DNA of 64,000 nucleotides, taken from contig CAYVVD010000002.1 in the NCBI GenBank assembly GCA_964454975.1, positions 124,001-188,000 of the forward strand. Reading direction: 5' to 3'. This DNA comes from CAYVVD01 sp964454975 (GTDB lineage: Bacteria; Bacteroidota; Ignavibacteria; Kapaibacteriales; UBA2268). Made by a program: the position numbers and the translations under genes. Of the stretch, positions 16,591 through 25,889 are shown piece after piece (position 1 is the stretch's first letter; each line of letters starts with the position of its first letter). Under the pieces are notes generated by a model. That model saw only the letters and a list, made by a program, of their open reading frames with translations, did no database searches and was not told where the DNA came from.

Positions 16591-18783
16591 TCAAATGCGC
16601 TGAACCTTGGCTACTCCGTTAATACTACTAAGAGAATCAATCAAACTATTCAGCACATCTAAGTTTGGTACAGAAACTGAAACTTCGGTTAATATCTTGT
16701 TATCATCTTTATCACTGTTAATTCCCTCAATCTCAAGGTCTGCATCAATTATTTTCTCAGTGATATCACCAATTATCTTTTTTGATGCATTACTTTCAAT
16801 ATGAAGCACGGAGATATATTCTTGTTTAGCTAAATCAGACCAGTTTATGTCAACTTTACCACCTGGCTCAAATCTTAATAGTCCCGGCAGTTCGTTACAT
16901 TCACTACGGTGAATAACAATTCGATTCGTATCGCTAATTAACGCTTTAATCAGGTCTCCGGGAATAGGGTTGCAACACTTGGCAAATTTTACTTCCATGT
17001 TTAATGTGGAAACAACTCCTTTGTTATTGTTATTTTCCCTATTAATGCCATTTGTTGTAAATCCGGTTTTCAACTTGTATTCAAGTATTTCATTAGCTTT
17101 TGTAAGCGATAGCTTCCTACTTCCCAATGCAATAAAAAAATCAGTTGTTGAGTTATATTTTAGGGTATAAGCAAGGTTTTGGATATCATTCTCATGGAGA
17201 ATGATATTCCTTTGATTAAGATTCTCAGCCCACAATTGTCTGCCTTCGTCTTCAATGCGTTTAATATCATCTTTGATGTACTTTTTAATCAGGTATTTTG
17301 CTTTACTTGTCACAACCAGCTTTAGCCATTCCTTTTTGGGAGTCTGGTTTGCAGATGTCAAAATCTCAACCTGGTCTCCGTTTTGAAGCTTGTAATTTAA
17401 TGGTACAATTTTGCTGTTGACTTTTGCTCCGATACAGTTATACCCTATCTCAGTATGAATTCCAAAGGCAAAATCCAGTGGCGTTGAGTTTCTCGGGAAG
17501 GTTTTCATTTCGTTTGCAGGTGTGAAAATATGAATCTCGTCAAGGAAAAAATTATTTTTAACGTTTTCAAGCAATTCTGCAGGAGTTTCATCCCCGGCAT
17601 TTTCAAATATACTTCGAACGGTATCCATCCATTGCTGAAGGTTAGTGTCTTCTATAACCGACTGTGCCGGTAGAAGTCCTCGTTTGTATAAGAAATGTGC
17701 AGCGACACCTTTTTCAGAGATAAGATGCATTTCACGAGTACGTATTTGTACCTCGACCGGTTTAGAATCGGGCCCCAATACTGCAGTATGAATAGATTGA
17801 TAGCCATTTTTTTTGGGAGCATTGATATAATCTTTGAAAGTACCCGGAACAGGTTTGTAAATATTTGCAATAAGGCTGTATATGTAGAAGCACATATTCT
17901 GGTCGTTGCATTCAATTATTAACCTCACAGCAAAAAGGTCATAGAGCTCGTCCAGGTCTTTTTTCCTGTAATTCATTTTGTTATATATGGAGAATATATG
18001 CTTGGGCCTTCCGGATATCTCAAAGCTAATCTCGTTTTTCTTCAGAAAATTGTCATTAGCGAGTTTCTCAACAATAGGCCTCTTAAATGCCTCAACATAT
18101 AGTTCCCGTTCCTGCCTTGTGCTTTTTAAAGACTTTTTGATTCTGTCATAAGCTTCCCTGTTTAAATACCTGAATGCAAGGTCCTCAAGCTCCCATTTGA
18201 TGCTTCTCAGTCCGAACCTGTTTGCAAAGGGTGCATAAACTTCAAGTGTTTCGTTTGCAAGGTAGCGCTGCCTCTCAGAAGGCAGGAAATCAAGTGTCCG
18301 CATATTATGAAGCCTGTCTGCAAGCTTGATGAGTATTATTCTAACGTCCGTAAACAAAGAAAGTAGTAGTTTTCGATAGTTTTCAAGTTGATTCAACTGC
18401 TCAATACTGTGCAATTCAATGTTTTTTATCTTATGAACACCTTCAACAATTTGTGCTATTGTAGTTCCAAATTCTCTTCGAATATCATTCAGATTATATT
18501 TTTCACTGTAATTGAGAACATCATGCAGAAGTGCACAGGCAACTGAAGTGTCATCAATCGGGATCTCATCGACCACAATTAATGCAACTCCAAGCGGGTG
18601 GGTATAATACTTTGAACCCGACTTCCTTACTCTCCCATAGTGAGCATCAAGGCAAATCTTAAATGCTTTTTTGATTAGTATTTCATCAAGTGTTCTTAGG
18701 TTTTCCCTGCAATAGCCCAATAGATGAGCAAGATCAGCATCCTCGTCCACACCAATGACATAATCTACTCTGTCAAGTTGCAT
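16591..18783 (-). CDS. RelA/SpoT family (p)ppGpp synthetase with altered HD domain
   Basis: A 730-residue stringent-response enzyme with HD, synthetase, TGS and ACT regions in order. The synthetase half looks intact: RPKHIFSIYNKM at 259-270, the RKKD charge motif at 273-276, D282 in DLFAVR, GYQSIHT at 327-333 and EVQIRT with E344. In the HD half H62, H87, D88, D156 and N160 are kept, but the Glu-Asp pair that follows HD in hydrolysing enzymes (HDVVED) is replaced by N91-Y92, so degradation of ppGpp is probably weak or lost. I chose the ATG at 18781-18783 because GGGAGG precedes it by five bases; a longer frame to 18849 lacks such a site. A second, hydrolase-competent RSH would be expected elsewhere. 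Confidence 0.93.
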   Translation of the reverse strand: MQLDRVDYVIGVDEDADLAHLLGYCRENLRTLDEILIKKAFKICLDAHYGRVRKSGSKYYTHPLGVALIVVDEIPIDDTSVACALLHDVLNYSEKYNLNDIRREFGTTIAQIVEGVHKIKNIELHSIEQLNQLENYRKLLLSLFTDVRIILIKLADRLHNMRTLDFLPSERQRYLANETLEVYAPFANRFGLRSIKWELEDLAFRYLNREAYDRIKKSLKSTRQERELYVEAFKRPIVEKLANDNFLKKNEISFEISGRPKHIFSIYNKMNYRKKDLDELYDLFAVRLIIECNDQNMCFYIYSLIANIYKPVPGTFKDYINAPKKNGYQSIHTAVLGPDSKPVEVQIRTREMHLISEKGVAAHFLYKRGLLPAQSVIEDTNLQQWMDTVRSIFENAGDETPAELLENVKNNFFLDEIHIFTPANEMKTFPRNSTPLDFAFGIHTEIGYNCIGAKVNSKIVPLNYKLQNGDQVEILTSANQTPKKEWLKLVVTSKAKYLIKKYIKDDIKRIEDEGRQLWAENLNQRNIILHENDIQNLAYTLKYNSTTDFFIALGSRKLSLTKANEILEYKLKTGFTTNGINRENNNNKGVVSTLNMEVKFAKCCNPIPGDLIKALISDTNRIVIHRSECNELPGLLRFEPGGKVDINWSDLAKQEYISVLHIESNASKKIIGDITEKIIDADLEIEGINSDKDDNKILTEVSVSVPNLDVLNSLIDSLSSINGVAKVQRI

Positions 18784-18907
18784 AAACCTCCCAAATTTTA
18801 AGGTTTTAATTATATACAAAAGAGAACTAATTTCAAACAGGTAAAGCAAAGTATTTCCAATTATTTTAAGTTTTAGGAAATAATTCCGATTTATAAATCA
18901 AACGGCT

Positions 18908-19192
18908 ATGTTTTTATCAGCAAAAACCATAGAGAGACTAAAGCAACTCGTTAAGCCAAAATCCATATACCAGGATCTTGCCGAGGATGGTTACCTTAGA
19001 GATTACATAAACCGCTTTTTTTCTGAAAGGATTAAAAAGGATGCGAAATTCAGAGATGAAATGTATAGTATTATGCTGAAACATTCAAACAAACAAATTC
19101 CTGAAATTGATGTTTTTTATCTTGAAAAATTAGGAGAGACACTGGGATTTTTCCTGGAGTACGTTAAAGAATGGAAGATTCAAAAGCATTAA
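18908..19192 (+). CDS. Small helical protein of unknown function
   Basis: A 94-residue protein, charged and predicted to be all-helical, with no membrane segment or signal peptide. I do not recognise a family. Its last 22 bases overlap the start of the next gene, so both are probably made from one message and may act together. It is divergent from the RSH gene, from which it is separated by 124 AT-rich bases. Confidence 0.75.
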   Translation: MFLSAKTIERLKQLVKPKSIYQDLAEDGYLRDYINRFFSERIKKDAKFRDEMYSIMLKHSNKQIPEIDVFYLEKLGETLGFFLEYVKEWKIQKH

Positions 19193-20094
19193 GCCCCCGG
19201 GTTAAAGCGCTTTATGAAAAAGTGCGGAAACAGGCTACAGAATATTCTGAAGCTTTTGAAGTAATTTCCATGCAGGTAAAAGAGGCCGAAAATCTCAAAA
19301 AAGAGGTTGATGAAAAGTTGGAATACCTGGAATTACTTGTTGATGCTTCTATTGAGGATGTCCACAATAAAGTTGAAGCTTCTCTTGAAGAAACTAAAAA
19401 CAGGACATCTAAGATACTTGACACCTACGAAGAGCTTGAAAATATTTCCAAACTTGCTGATTCACTTCAGATGCGCAGCGAATTGTTTAAAAGTCTGTCT
19501 ACAAAAATGACCGAAAGCTTGTCGGATTTTGAAACTAATGCCGCTACTTACCTGGACAACCTGATTAAGGAGGTTAAAACAAAAACAGATAAAGTCCTTT
19601 CATCTGAAACTAATAAACTGGAATTGAAAATTTCAGTTAAAATCAGGAGTTTTGAGAATACTATCCTTAATCTCGAAGACAGGATTAATGGATTTCTTAA
19701 TACACAGTATGCTAAAGGCAGGAAAAGAGTTAATGATGTTGAATCTCTGAAAGATAAATTCGATTCAATGAAAAGGTCATTCGATAATATGAATGTAATG
19801 GTAGTTGAAAGATTCGGAAAGTTTGATTCTGAAATCAACAAGAAAATTAGAGTCGTTGAGCAAACACTGGATAAATTCAGAGAAAAACTTATGATCGAAA
19901 TCTATGGAAGCATAGAACCAAAGTCAGGTGAAAAACCGGAATCTCATGATACTTTGAAGAAAAATATACAGACAATTGAACAGAAATTAGGAAGGCTCGA
20001 AGTCAATTTTTCAAGGAAACTGAATATATATAAAATTGCAATAGGGTTTTCAGGGCTGACTATTGTTATACTTCTGGGAATGCTTCTTTTTTAA
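19171..20094 (+). CDS. Coiled-coil protein with C-terminal membrane anchor
   Basis: A 307-residue protein made almost entirely of charged helical heptad-like sequence from about residue 15 to 280, ending in a single hydrophobic segment (IAIGFSGLTIVILLGMLLF) at the extreme C-terminus. There is no signal peptide, so the expected topology is a cytoplasmic rod held to the inner membrane by its tail. The repeated pattern of KL, SLEET and DKFDSMK-type heptads suggests a dimeric coiled coil. The upstream small protein overlaps it. No family was recognised and no function is proposed. Confidence 0.8.
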   Translation: MEDSKALSPRVKALYEKVRKQATEYSEAFEVISMQVKEAENLKKEVDEKLEYLELLVDASIEDVHNKVEASLEETKNRTSKILDTYEELENISKLADSLQMRSELFKSLSTKMTESLSDFETNAATYLDNLIKEVKTKTDKVLSSETNKLELKISVKIRSFENTILNLEDRINGFLNTQYAKGRKRVNDVESLKDKFDSMKRSFDNMNVMVVERFGKFDSEINKKIRVVEQTLDKFREKLMIEIYGSIEPKSGEKPESHDTLKKNIQTIEQKLGRLEVNFSRKLNIYKIAIGFSGLTIVILLGMLLF

Positions 20095-20119
20095 TTTGGT
20101 ACAGTCCATTGAATATTCC

Positions 20120-20812
20120 TTAGTACTTACCTTTAACTGAATTTACTTCGCCCACTTCTTTTAGGAAAGTGCCATCTTCGATAATATCAATTTTTAATGC
20201 TTCTATTAAAGCAGGATTAATATCTCTGATATTTGCAAATTGCCTGCCAGACTCTTCAGCAGCATCAAACAATACCGGGAGTTTGTTTCCATACCGGTAC
20301 ATTAATTCGAGTGCACCTGAATTTGGAATTGCCATAATTCCCGAGAACTTCTTATCGTACATAGCCGCAAGTTGGGCAAAATGAAACTCCATTTCTTCTA
20401 ACCCATTGCTACTTCCGTCAATGCCTGCAATTACTGCTAAGTTTCCCTTGTGATCCCTGTTCATTTCATGTTCCTTACTATTTAATTCAAATTTAAATAA
20501 AGGTTCAAGCCTGTCAATGAAATTCCTTAATGGCTCGGGCATTTTCCCGGAAACAATTGGGAAAGAAAAAAGCCAGGTGTCGCAATCCTTCAATCCCGGA
20601 TAAATCTTATTCATGTCATCGTCTTTACGGCACTTGCCGTTGGTTTCAAAAAGATAATCTCCGGTGCACCCTTCGCATGGTTCTATGTTCATGCTTTCAA
20701 TATCGAAATGTGACAAGGTAATTCCATGCTTAGTAAGTTGCCGTACAAAGGTTTCGGTTATAGCTGTTACTAATTGTGTATTTGAATATTCTGAAATTAA
20801 AGCTGCTTTCAT
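20120..20812 (-). CDS. Flavodoxin-like NAD(P)H-dependent oxidoreductase
   Basis: A 230-residue protein of the flavodoxin-like fold. After the N-terminal strand there is a PCEGC motif with C46 and C49 and a third cysteine at 61 in GKCRKDDDM, a pattern shared with NADPH-dependent FMN reductases and iron-sulfur flavoproteins of the Isf type. The segment FSFPIVSGKMPEPLRNFIDRL fits the flavin-binding loop after the third strand. The typical fourth cysteine of a [4Fe-4S] site is not evident, so cluster binding is doubtful. It is transcribed alone toward the coiled-coil gene. Substrate unknown. Confidence 0.75.
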   Translation of the reverse strand: MKAALISEYSNTQLVTAITETFVRQLTKHGITLSHFDIESMNIEPCEGCTGDYLFETNGKCRKDDDMNKIYPGLKDCDTWLFSFPIVSGKMPEPLRNFIDRLEPLFKFELNSKEHEMNRDHKGNLAVIAGIDGSSNGLEEMEFHFAQLAAMYDKKFSGIMAIPNSGALELMYRYGNKLPVLFDAAEESGRQFANIRDINPALIEALKIDIIEDGTFLKEVGEVNSVKGKY

Positions 20813-20910
20813 TTCTTTTTCTTTAGTTTTTTACTATTGAGTTATCATTAATTAAACTATTAGACGAAAAAAATCAAAAATTTAATGTTTTTTACTTACA
20901 TTTTTTTCAG

Positions 20911-20942
20911 TTTGAAAAAAGCAATTAAAAGGCTTAATTTTA
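20911..20942 (+). promoter_or_regulatory. Possible promoter of nuoD
   Basis: TTTG at 20911-20914 is followed after 20 bases by TAATTTTA (20935-20942), one mismatch from the TAnnTTTG element. The proposed GTG start is 31 bases downstream. Spacing is one base longer than at the three best promoters in this window. Confidence 0.45.
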
Positions 20943-20973
20943 CAGATTGTGTTTTGAATTAGCGGAGTTCAGG

Positions 20974-22248
20974 GTGAACATTCAGTCAAAATCGGATATT
21001 GAAAGAATAAACAAAATCAGGCAAAGTAAGATTTACAGTGAGTTATTGGATAAGGATACTACAGTTTTATTTGAAGATCCTCTTGAAAACGACATGGTCC
21101 TTAACATGGGCCCACAGCATCCTGCAACTCATGGTGTTCTGCGTGTAGTGCTCAGGCTGGATGGCGAAACTGTTATAAAATGTGTTCCCGAACTTGGGTA
21201 TTTGCACCGAGGTTATGAAAAGTTAGCTGAGAATACTACATTCCACGAATTCATCCCTCATACAGACAGGCTCGATTACCTTGCACCGATGTCCAATAAC
21301 GTCGCTATTGCACTTGCCATTGAAAATGCACTTGGAATAGAGGCTCCTCGAAGAGCAAAATGGATAAGAGTTCTGGTATCCGAAATGGCGAGGATTTCCT
21401 CGCATTTGATGGCAATGGGTTCTACATGTATGGATGTCGGCGCACTAACACTTTTACTTTGGACATTTGTCGAAAGGGAAAAGCTCTACGATTTATTTGA
21501 AGAAATATGCGGTGCCAGGTTCACAACCAGCTATACAAGAATAGGTGGCGTTTCAAATGACATAAACCCTGAAACTCTTGCGAAAATTAAGAAATGGGCA
21601 GATGAATTCCCTAAAGAATTGAATTATTTCAAGAAACTTGTTCACCGAAACAGGATTTTTGTTGACCGTATGGCAGGCGTAGGGCATATTTCAGAAGAAA
21701 AGGCAATTGCGCTTGGCCTTACCGGACCTACCTTACGAGGTTCGGGAGTTGAGAGAGACCTTCGCAGAGATATGCCATATTTGGTATATGATGAACTTGA
21801 CTTCAATGTTGTTACGCACTCTGAGGGCGATACCTGGGCACGCTATATGGTAAGAATTGACGAAATGACAGAAAGCCTCAAGATAGTATTTCAAATTCTT
21901 GATAAAATGCCACAAGGCGAGATAATGCTTAATCGCCCTGAAATGGTTCTCCCCAAAAAGGCAGAAATTTATACGAAGATGGAAGAACTTATAAACGATT
22001 TCATGCTTATTAATTTTGGCGCTCAGCCTGAAAAGGGTGAAACCTATACTGCAATTGAATCTCCTAAAGGAGAATTAGGCTTTTTTATTGTCTCGGATGG
22101 AACCGGCCACCCATGGAAACTAAAAATCCGTTCTCCATCCGCATCCAATCTCCAGGGTCTTTCACACATGGCAGAGGGTTCTATGATTTCCGATATAGTT
22201 GCCATCATTGGTTCTGTTGACCCGATTATGGGCGAAGCAGACAAGTAA
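20974..22248 (+). CDS. nuoD: NADH-quinone oxidoreductase subunit D
   Basis: A 424-residue peripheral-arm subunit of complex I that helps form the quinone pocket. The family core starts with NMGPQHPATHGVLRVVL and continues with ELGYLHRGYEKLAE, RTDRLDYLAPMS-type sequence and SDGTGHPWKLKIRSPS, with the C-terminal hydrogenase-like end reading DIVAIIGSVDPIMGEADK. The start is taken as GTG at 20974-20976, which has GGAG six bases upstream; an upstream TTG would add nine residues. The gene stands apart from nuoJK and with no nuoC or nuoE next to it. Confidence 0.94.
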   Translation: MNIQSKSDIERINKIRQSKIYSELLDKDTTVLFEDPLENDMVLNMGPQHPATHGVLRVVLRLDGETVIKCVPELGYLHRGYEKLAENTTFHEFIPHTDRLDYLAPMSNNVAIALAIENALGIEAPRRAKWIRVLVSEMARISSHLMAMGSTCMDVGALTLLLWTFVEREKLYDLFEEICGARFTTSYTRIGGVSNDINPETLAKIKKWADEFPKELNYFKKLVHRNRIFVDRMAGVGHISEEKAIALGLTGPTLRGSGVERDLRRDMPYLVYDELDFNVVTHSEGDTWARYMVRIDEMTESLKIVFQILDKMPQGEIMLNRPEMVLPKKAEIYTKMEELINDFMLINFGAQPEKGETYTAIESPKGELGFFIVSDGTGHPWKLKIRSPSASNLQGLSHMAEGSMISDIVAIIGSVDPIMGEADK

Positions 22249-22285
22249 GTCATTTGTATTAAGTCGGGAGAAAAAATATCTTTTC

Positions 22286-22311
22286 TATGTGCCGTTCACG
22301 AACCGCACATA
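22286..22311. terminator. Possible hairpin between convergent genes
   Basis: TATGTGC (22286-22292) pairs with GCACATA (22305-22311), and inner bases GTTC/GAAC can extend the stem past one mismatch. It lies between nuoD and the oppositely oriented GT39-like gene. No T tract follows on either strand, so a terminator role is uncertain. Confidence 0.35.
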
Positions 22312-22320
22312 CATAAATCA

Positions 22321-23940
22321 TCACCAATTCCTGTTTTTTATCTTTCCTTTTCGTTCAAAAAGAAACATCCTGTATTGCGATTTTGGCTGGTATTGTGTAT
22401 TTCGGGGTTCCCATTCGTACTTGACAATATTCGGGCCTATTAAATCAACAATTGCAACAAGCCTGTAATGTTTGTCAGCATATTCATTCAACCATTCAAT
22501 AATATGCCGCTCCGATTCATTTTTCATCAGCCATGATGTGCTGATCTCCACGCTTAAAAGATATCTGGGCTTAGACTCTTCAATTTCTTCTATCATTTCC
22601 TTTTGCATTGTTAAAGCATAATCATGAATCTCTACCATGTTATAAGTGTATATATAGCCCGTAGCAGATCTTAGCCCTGTATAGAAAAACAATTCAGGCT
22701 CTGAGCCCAATACGGCAATCTCATCCCCCGGTTCTGAATTAAGCTTAATATATTCGGCAATCGGAATTATTTCAACAAAGGGATTTGCGCTGTAAACATC
22801 TTTGCTGATCTTGTTTTCATCAGTTTCGAAATAATAATCTTTCTGGGCAATTATTCCTCCAAACAGGATAAATCCAGTTAAAAGAAACGCGACAAAGTCA
22901 ATATTTTTAGCAGATTTCCTGAATTTTTCCCTGATATATTCAAAGCAATAAACATAGAGCACTCCAATTGCAGGAAGCAATACAATAAAATAATGCTGTC
23001 TGAAATACAAGCCAGGTATTACATTCATTAAGGAAAAGAAAACAAACAAGATTAAGAGCCATTTTTTTCTATTATTAGTGTCGCTAATAAATAGAAGCAA
23101 TAAACCCGGAATTGCAAGTATCCAAAGCAGCAGATTGGATTTTGTCACTTTTCCAATACCGAATGTCAGGTTGTCGAACCCAGATGATAACGATAAAGCA
23201 GAGCCATATTCTGATAAATAAGTATATGTCCAGAACCAAAATTTGTCGAATACACCGCTTAATGACATAATAAGCAGCATCAATAAGAATGGGATTGCAA
23301 CTGATATTGTAAAAATGCCGGAGTTAATTATTATACTTTTAGCGCCCTTGTCCATTGAATAAATAATGCATAGCGCAAATCCGAATATGACAAAGAATAT
23401 CCCGGATTGTTTCATTATTAATGACAGGCCAAATGAGATCCCCCCAAGAACCAGGAAAAGAAACGATTTGTCTGCGAATGAACGTAACAGCAGATAGAAC
23501 CCAAGCATTGAGAAGAACAACACAAAATGTGTGGCATGTGCGGCAAAACCCATTACATAACCTGATGCCGACAATGCTCCGTAAACAGCCCCAATTACAA
23601 GGGCATAGCTGTCTCTGAAAATCCTTCGGAAAGATAAATAGATTAGAACTATAGTGGCAATATTCATCAATGCAAGGCCCAAATGAATGCCAAATGTTGA
23701 CTGCCCAAATAGCGTAATGAATACTGCATACATCGTATGTGTGCCAGGATACTTCATATTGTATGCTTCGGTATATGGGGGGATACCATCGAGCATAAGC
23801 TGTGCAAAGTATCCGTATTCCCCCTCATCGCGTTCGAGCGGTATATCAAGGAGATTTATTCTAAGGATAAATGTCATGATACTGATGACAATCAGCCATA
23901 TCAAAGCGGAATTGAACTTTTTTTTTGATTTCGGAGCCAT
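22321..23940 (-). CDS. GT39-like integral membrane glycosyltransferase
   Basis: A 539-residue polytopic protein with about 10-12 hydrophobic segments. Near the N-terminus, in the first extracytoplasmic loop, is LERDEGEYGYFAQLM, the Asp/Glu-rich catalytic-loop pattern of the PMT/ArnT-type (GT-C) enzymes that use polyprenyl-phosphate sugars; a soluble C-terminal region of about 120 residues follows. It is the third gene behind pdxJ and asnB on the same strand with short gaps (34 bases to asnB). A lipid-linked sugar donor could come from the polyprenyl-phosphate mannose synthase-like gene at 43 kb. The acceptor is unknown. Confidence 0.75.
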   Translation of the reverse strand: MAPKSKKKFNSALIWLIVISIMTFILRINLLDIPLERDEGEYGYFAQLMLDGIPPYTEAYNMKYPGTHTMYAVFITLFGQSTFGIHLGLALMNIATIVLIYLSFRRIFRDSYALVIGAVYGALSASGYVMGFAAHATHFVLFFSMLGFYLLLRSFADKSFLFLVLGGISFGLSLIMKQSGIFFVIFGFALCIIYSMDKGAKSIIINSGIFTISVAIPFLLMLLIMSLSGVFDKFWFWTYTYLSEYGSALSLSSGFDNLTFGIGKVTKSNLLLWILAIPGLLLLFISDTNNRKKWLLILFVFFSLMNVIPGLYFRQHYFIVLLPAIGVLYVYCFEYIREKFRKSAKNIDFVAFLLTGFILFGGIIAQKDYYFETDENKISKDVYSANPFVEIIPIAEYIKLNSEPGDEIAVLGSEPELFFYTGLRSATGYIYTYNMVEIHDYALTMQKEMIEEIEESKPRYLLSVEISTSWLMKNESERHIIEWLNEYADKHYRLVAIVDLIGPNIVKYEWEPRNTQYQPKSQYRMFLFERKGKIKNRNW

Positions 23941-23974
23941 TTATTATCTGCGGGTAATTTTGAATATGGGAAAT

Positions 23975-25888
23975 TTAATTGAAATACCTGTCATACCAAA
24001 GATTTAATGTTAGTAGCGAGAATAATTCAGTATTGCGGTTCCACTTCCCACTTTTGTGTTCATCAAGCAACTTATTGATGTATATTTTATTGAAATACCC
24101 TTTTTGTGACAAGCCCTTGTTAAGCAGTGAATCCCGGGCAAAATCATACCACTCATTTCTGAACCACTCAGCTACAGGTGCAGCAAAACCCATTTTTTTT
24201 CGATAAATAATATCGTCAGGCAGAATACCTTCTACTGCCTTTTTAAGCAAAATTTTTGTTTCTTTCCTGTTAGGGACTTTGTGTCCCGGTTTGATTTTCA
24301 TGCTGAATTCTACAATCCTGTGGTCAAGAAATGGTACACGTGCTTCAATGCTGTGTGCCATTGTTACTTTATCAACCCTCATTAGCAAGCTTTCTGCAAG
24401 TCTTTGAGTCAACTCTGTATAAAGCATTCTTTGAAGGTAATCGGCCTTTGGGTTCAGAGAGAGAGCTTCTCTATGTAGTGAATTACCGTAGCGGGAAGGG
24501 ATATGGTTTAGATTTTCAAAATCAGGCTCAAGCAGTTTACCCTGGTGGTAAGGGGAAATAACAGGCACTCCACTCCAGTAAAGCTCTTCATCGTATACCG
24601 CCCGACGCATATATTCATTCATAAGCGGCTGGTTTGCTAAGCTCAGAAATGGCTCTGACAATGCATAGAACAACTTCTTAACAGGAAAAGGCAAGCACCT
24701 GAATCTTGAATAAAAATCCTTATGAAAATTGAAATCCCGAAGCATCCATTTGTACCCTGCGAATTGCTCATCGCTGCCTTCACCAACCTGGATGACAATA
24801 GTACCGGATTCCCTTGTTAATTTGCTCAAATAGTATAATGGCATGCAAACAGGATCTGCATTTGGCTCGTCCACGTGCCATACAAGTTTATCAAGTATTT
24901 CAAAGCAATCCTTACTGTCAATCAGTATCTCATGGTGGTTCGTTTTGAAAAGAGAAGAAATTTTACTGGCATATTCCAGTTCATTGTATTTCTCCAATTC
25001 CCTGAAACCAACAGTAAAAGTATCCACCGGCCTGTCCATCAATTCGCTCATCAGGGCTACATTAAGGCTGGAATCTATTCCTCCGCTTAAAAAAACACCG
25101 AATGGTACATCCGACATCATTCGGTCGCTTATTGATTGCCTCAGAAGCGAAATAAGTTCACTTTGCAATTCTTCATTGTCTTTATTGTGATATTCCAAAC
25201 CGTTTGCAAATGGATGCCAAAACCTCTCCAGTTTTATTTCGCCACTTTTCCATGTAAGGTTATGCCCGGCAGGGATTTTTCTGATATCCTCAAATAATGT
25301 TTCCCTGTTCGATGACATCCCAAAGTTGAGATAGTTAGGTAATTCTCTGAGATTTAATTCCTTGTTTACCTGGGTGTATTGAAGTATGGTTTTAATTTCT
25401 GAACCAAAAACGAATTGTCCACCTTTGCTAAAAAAATAGAATGGTTTTATTCCAATCCTGTCTCTTGAGCAGAAAAGCTTTTTCTCGAAATCATCCCAAA
25501 TTGCAAATGCCCACATACCATAGAGCATCTTTGTTATTTCGGGGCCCCATTCTGCGAATCCGTATAATATTGTTTCAGTATCAGTACCAGACTTGTATTG
25601 ATAGCCTCGTTCTTTTAGATTTGCCCTAATCTTCGAGTGGTTATATATCTCGCCGTTGAAGACTATTGTGTATCTCCCGTCAGAAGTACTCATAGGCTGA
25701 TTGCCGGCTTCGGAGAGGTCAATTATTGCAAGCCTTCGAAAAGCAAGGCCGCATTCATGGTTAGGAGAAATAAAGTATCCATCAGAATCAGGGCCGCGAT
25801 GGATAATAACATCAGCCATACGATTGAGCAGTCCGCTTCCAATTGATGAATTGCTTTTTGTATCAACTATTCCACATATTCCACACAT
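23975..25888 (-). CDS. asnB: Asparagine synthase (glutamine-hydrolysing)
   Basis: A 637-residue enzyme with an N-terminal class II glutamine amidotransferase domain, C2 being the nucleophile in MCGICGI, and a C-terminal ATP-pyrophosphatase domain with the SGGIDSS loop. RGPDSDG and FNGEIYNH mark the glutaminase site and VGEGSDEQFAGY the synthetase site. It makes asparagine or, in some polysaccharide loci, amidates a sugar acid or amino-sugar. The position between pdxJ and a membrane glycosyltransferase leaves both roles open. Its ATG lies one base after the pdxJ stop. Confidence 0.92.
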   Translation of the reverse strand: MCGICGIVDTKSNSSIGSGLLNRMADVIIHRGPDSDGYFISPNHECGLAFRRLAIIDLSEAGNQPMSTSDGRYTIVFNGEIYNHSKIRANLKERGYQYKSGTDTETILYGFAEWGPEITKMLYGMWAFAIWDDFEKKLFCSRDRIGIKPFYFFSKGGQFVFGSEIKTILQYTQVNKELNLRELPNYLNFGMSSNRETLFEDIRKIPAGHNLTWKSGEIKLERFWHPFANGLEYHNKDNEELQSELISLLRQSISDRMMSDVPFGVFLSGGIDSSLNVALMSELMDRPVDTFTVGFRELEKYNELEYASKISSLFKTNHHEILIDSKDCFEILDKLVWHVDEPNADPVCMPLYYLSKLTRESGTIVIQVGEGSDEQFAGYKWMLRDFNFHKDFYSRFRCLPFPVKKLFYALSEPFLSLANQPLMNEYMRRAVYDEELYWSGVPVISPYHQGKLLEPDFENLNHIPSRYGNSLHREALSLNPKADYLQRMLYTELTQRLAESLLMRVDKVTMAHSIEARVPFLDHRIVEFSMKIKPGHKVPNRKETKILLKKAVEGILPDDIIYRKKMGFAAPVAEWFRNEWYDFARDSLLNKGLSQKGYFNKIYINKLLDEHKSGKWNRNTELFSLLTLNLWYDRYFN

Positions 25889-25889
25889 A

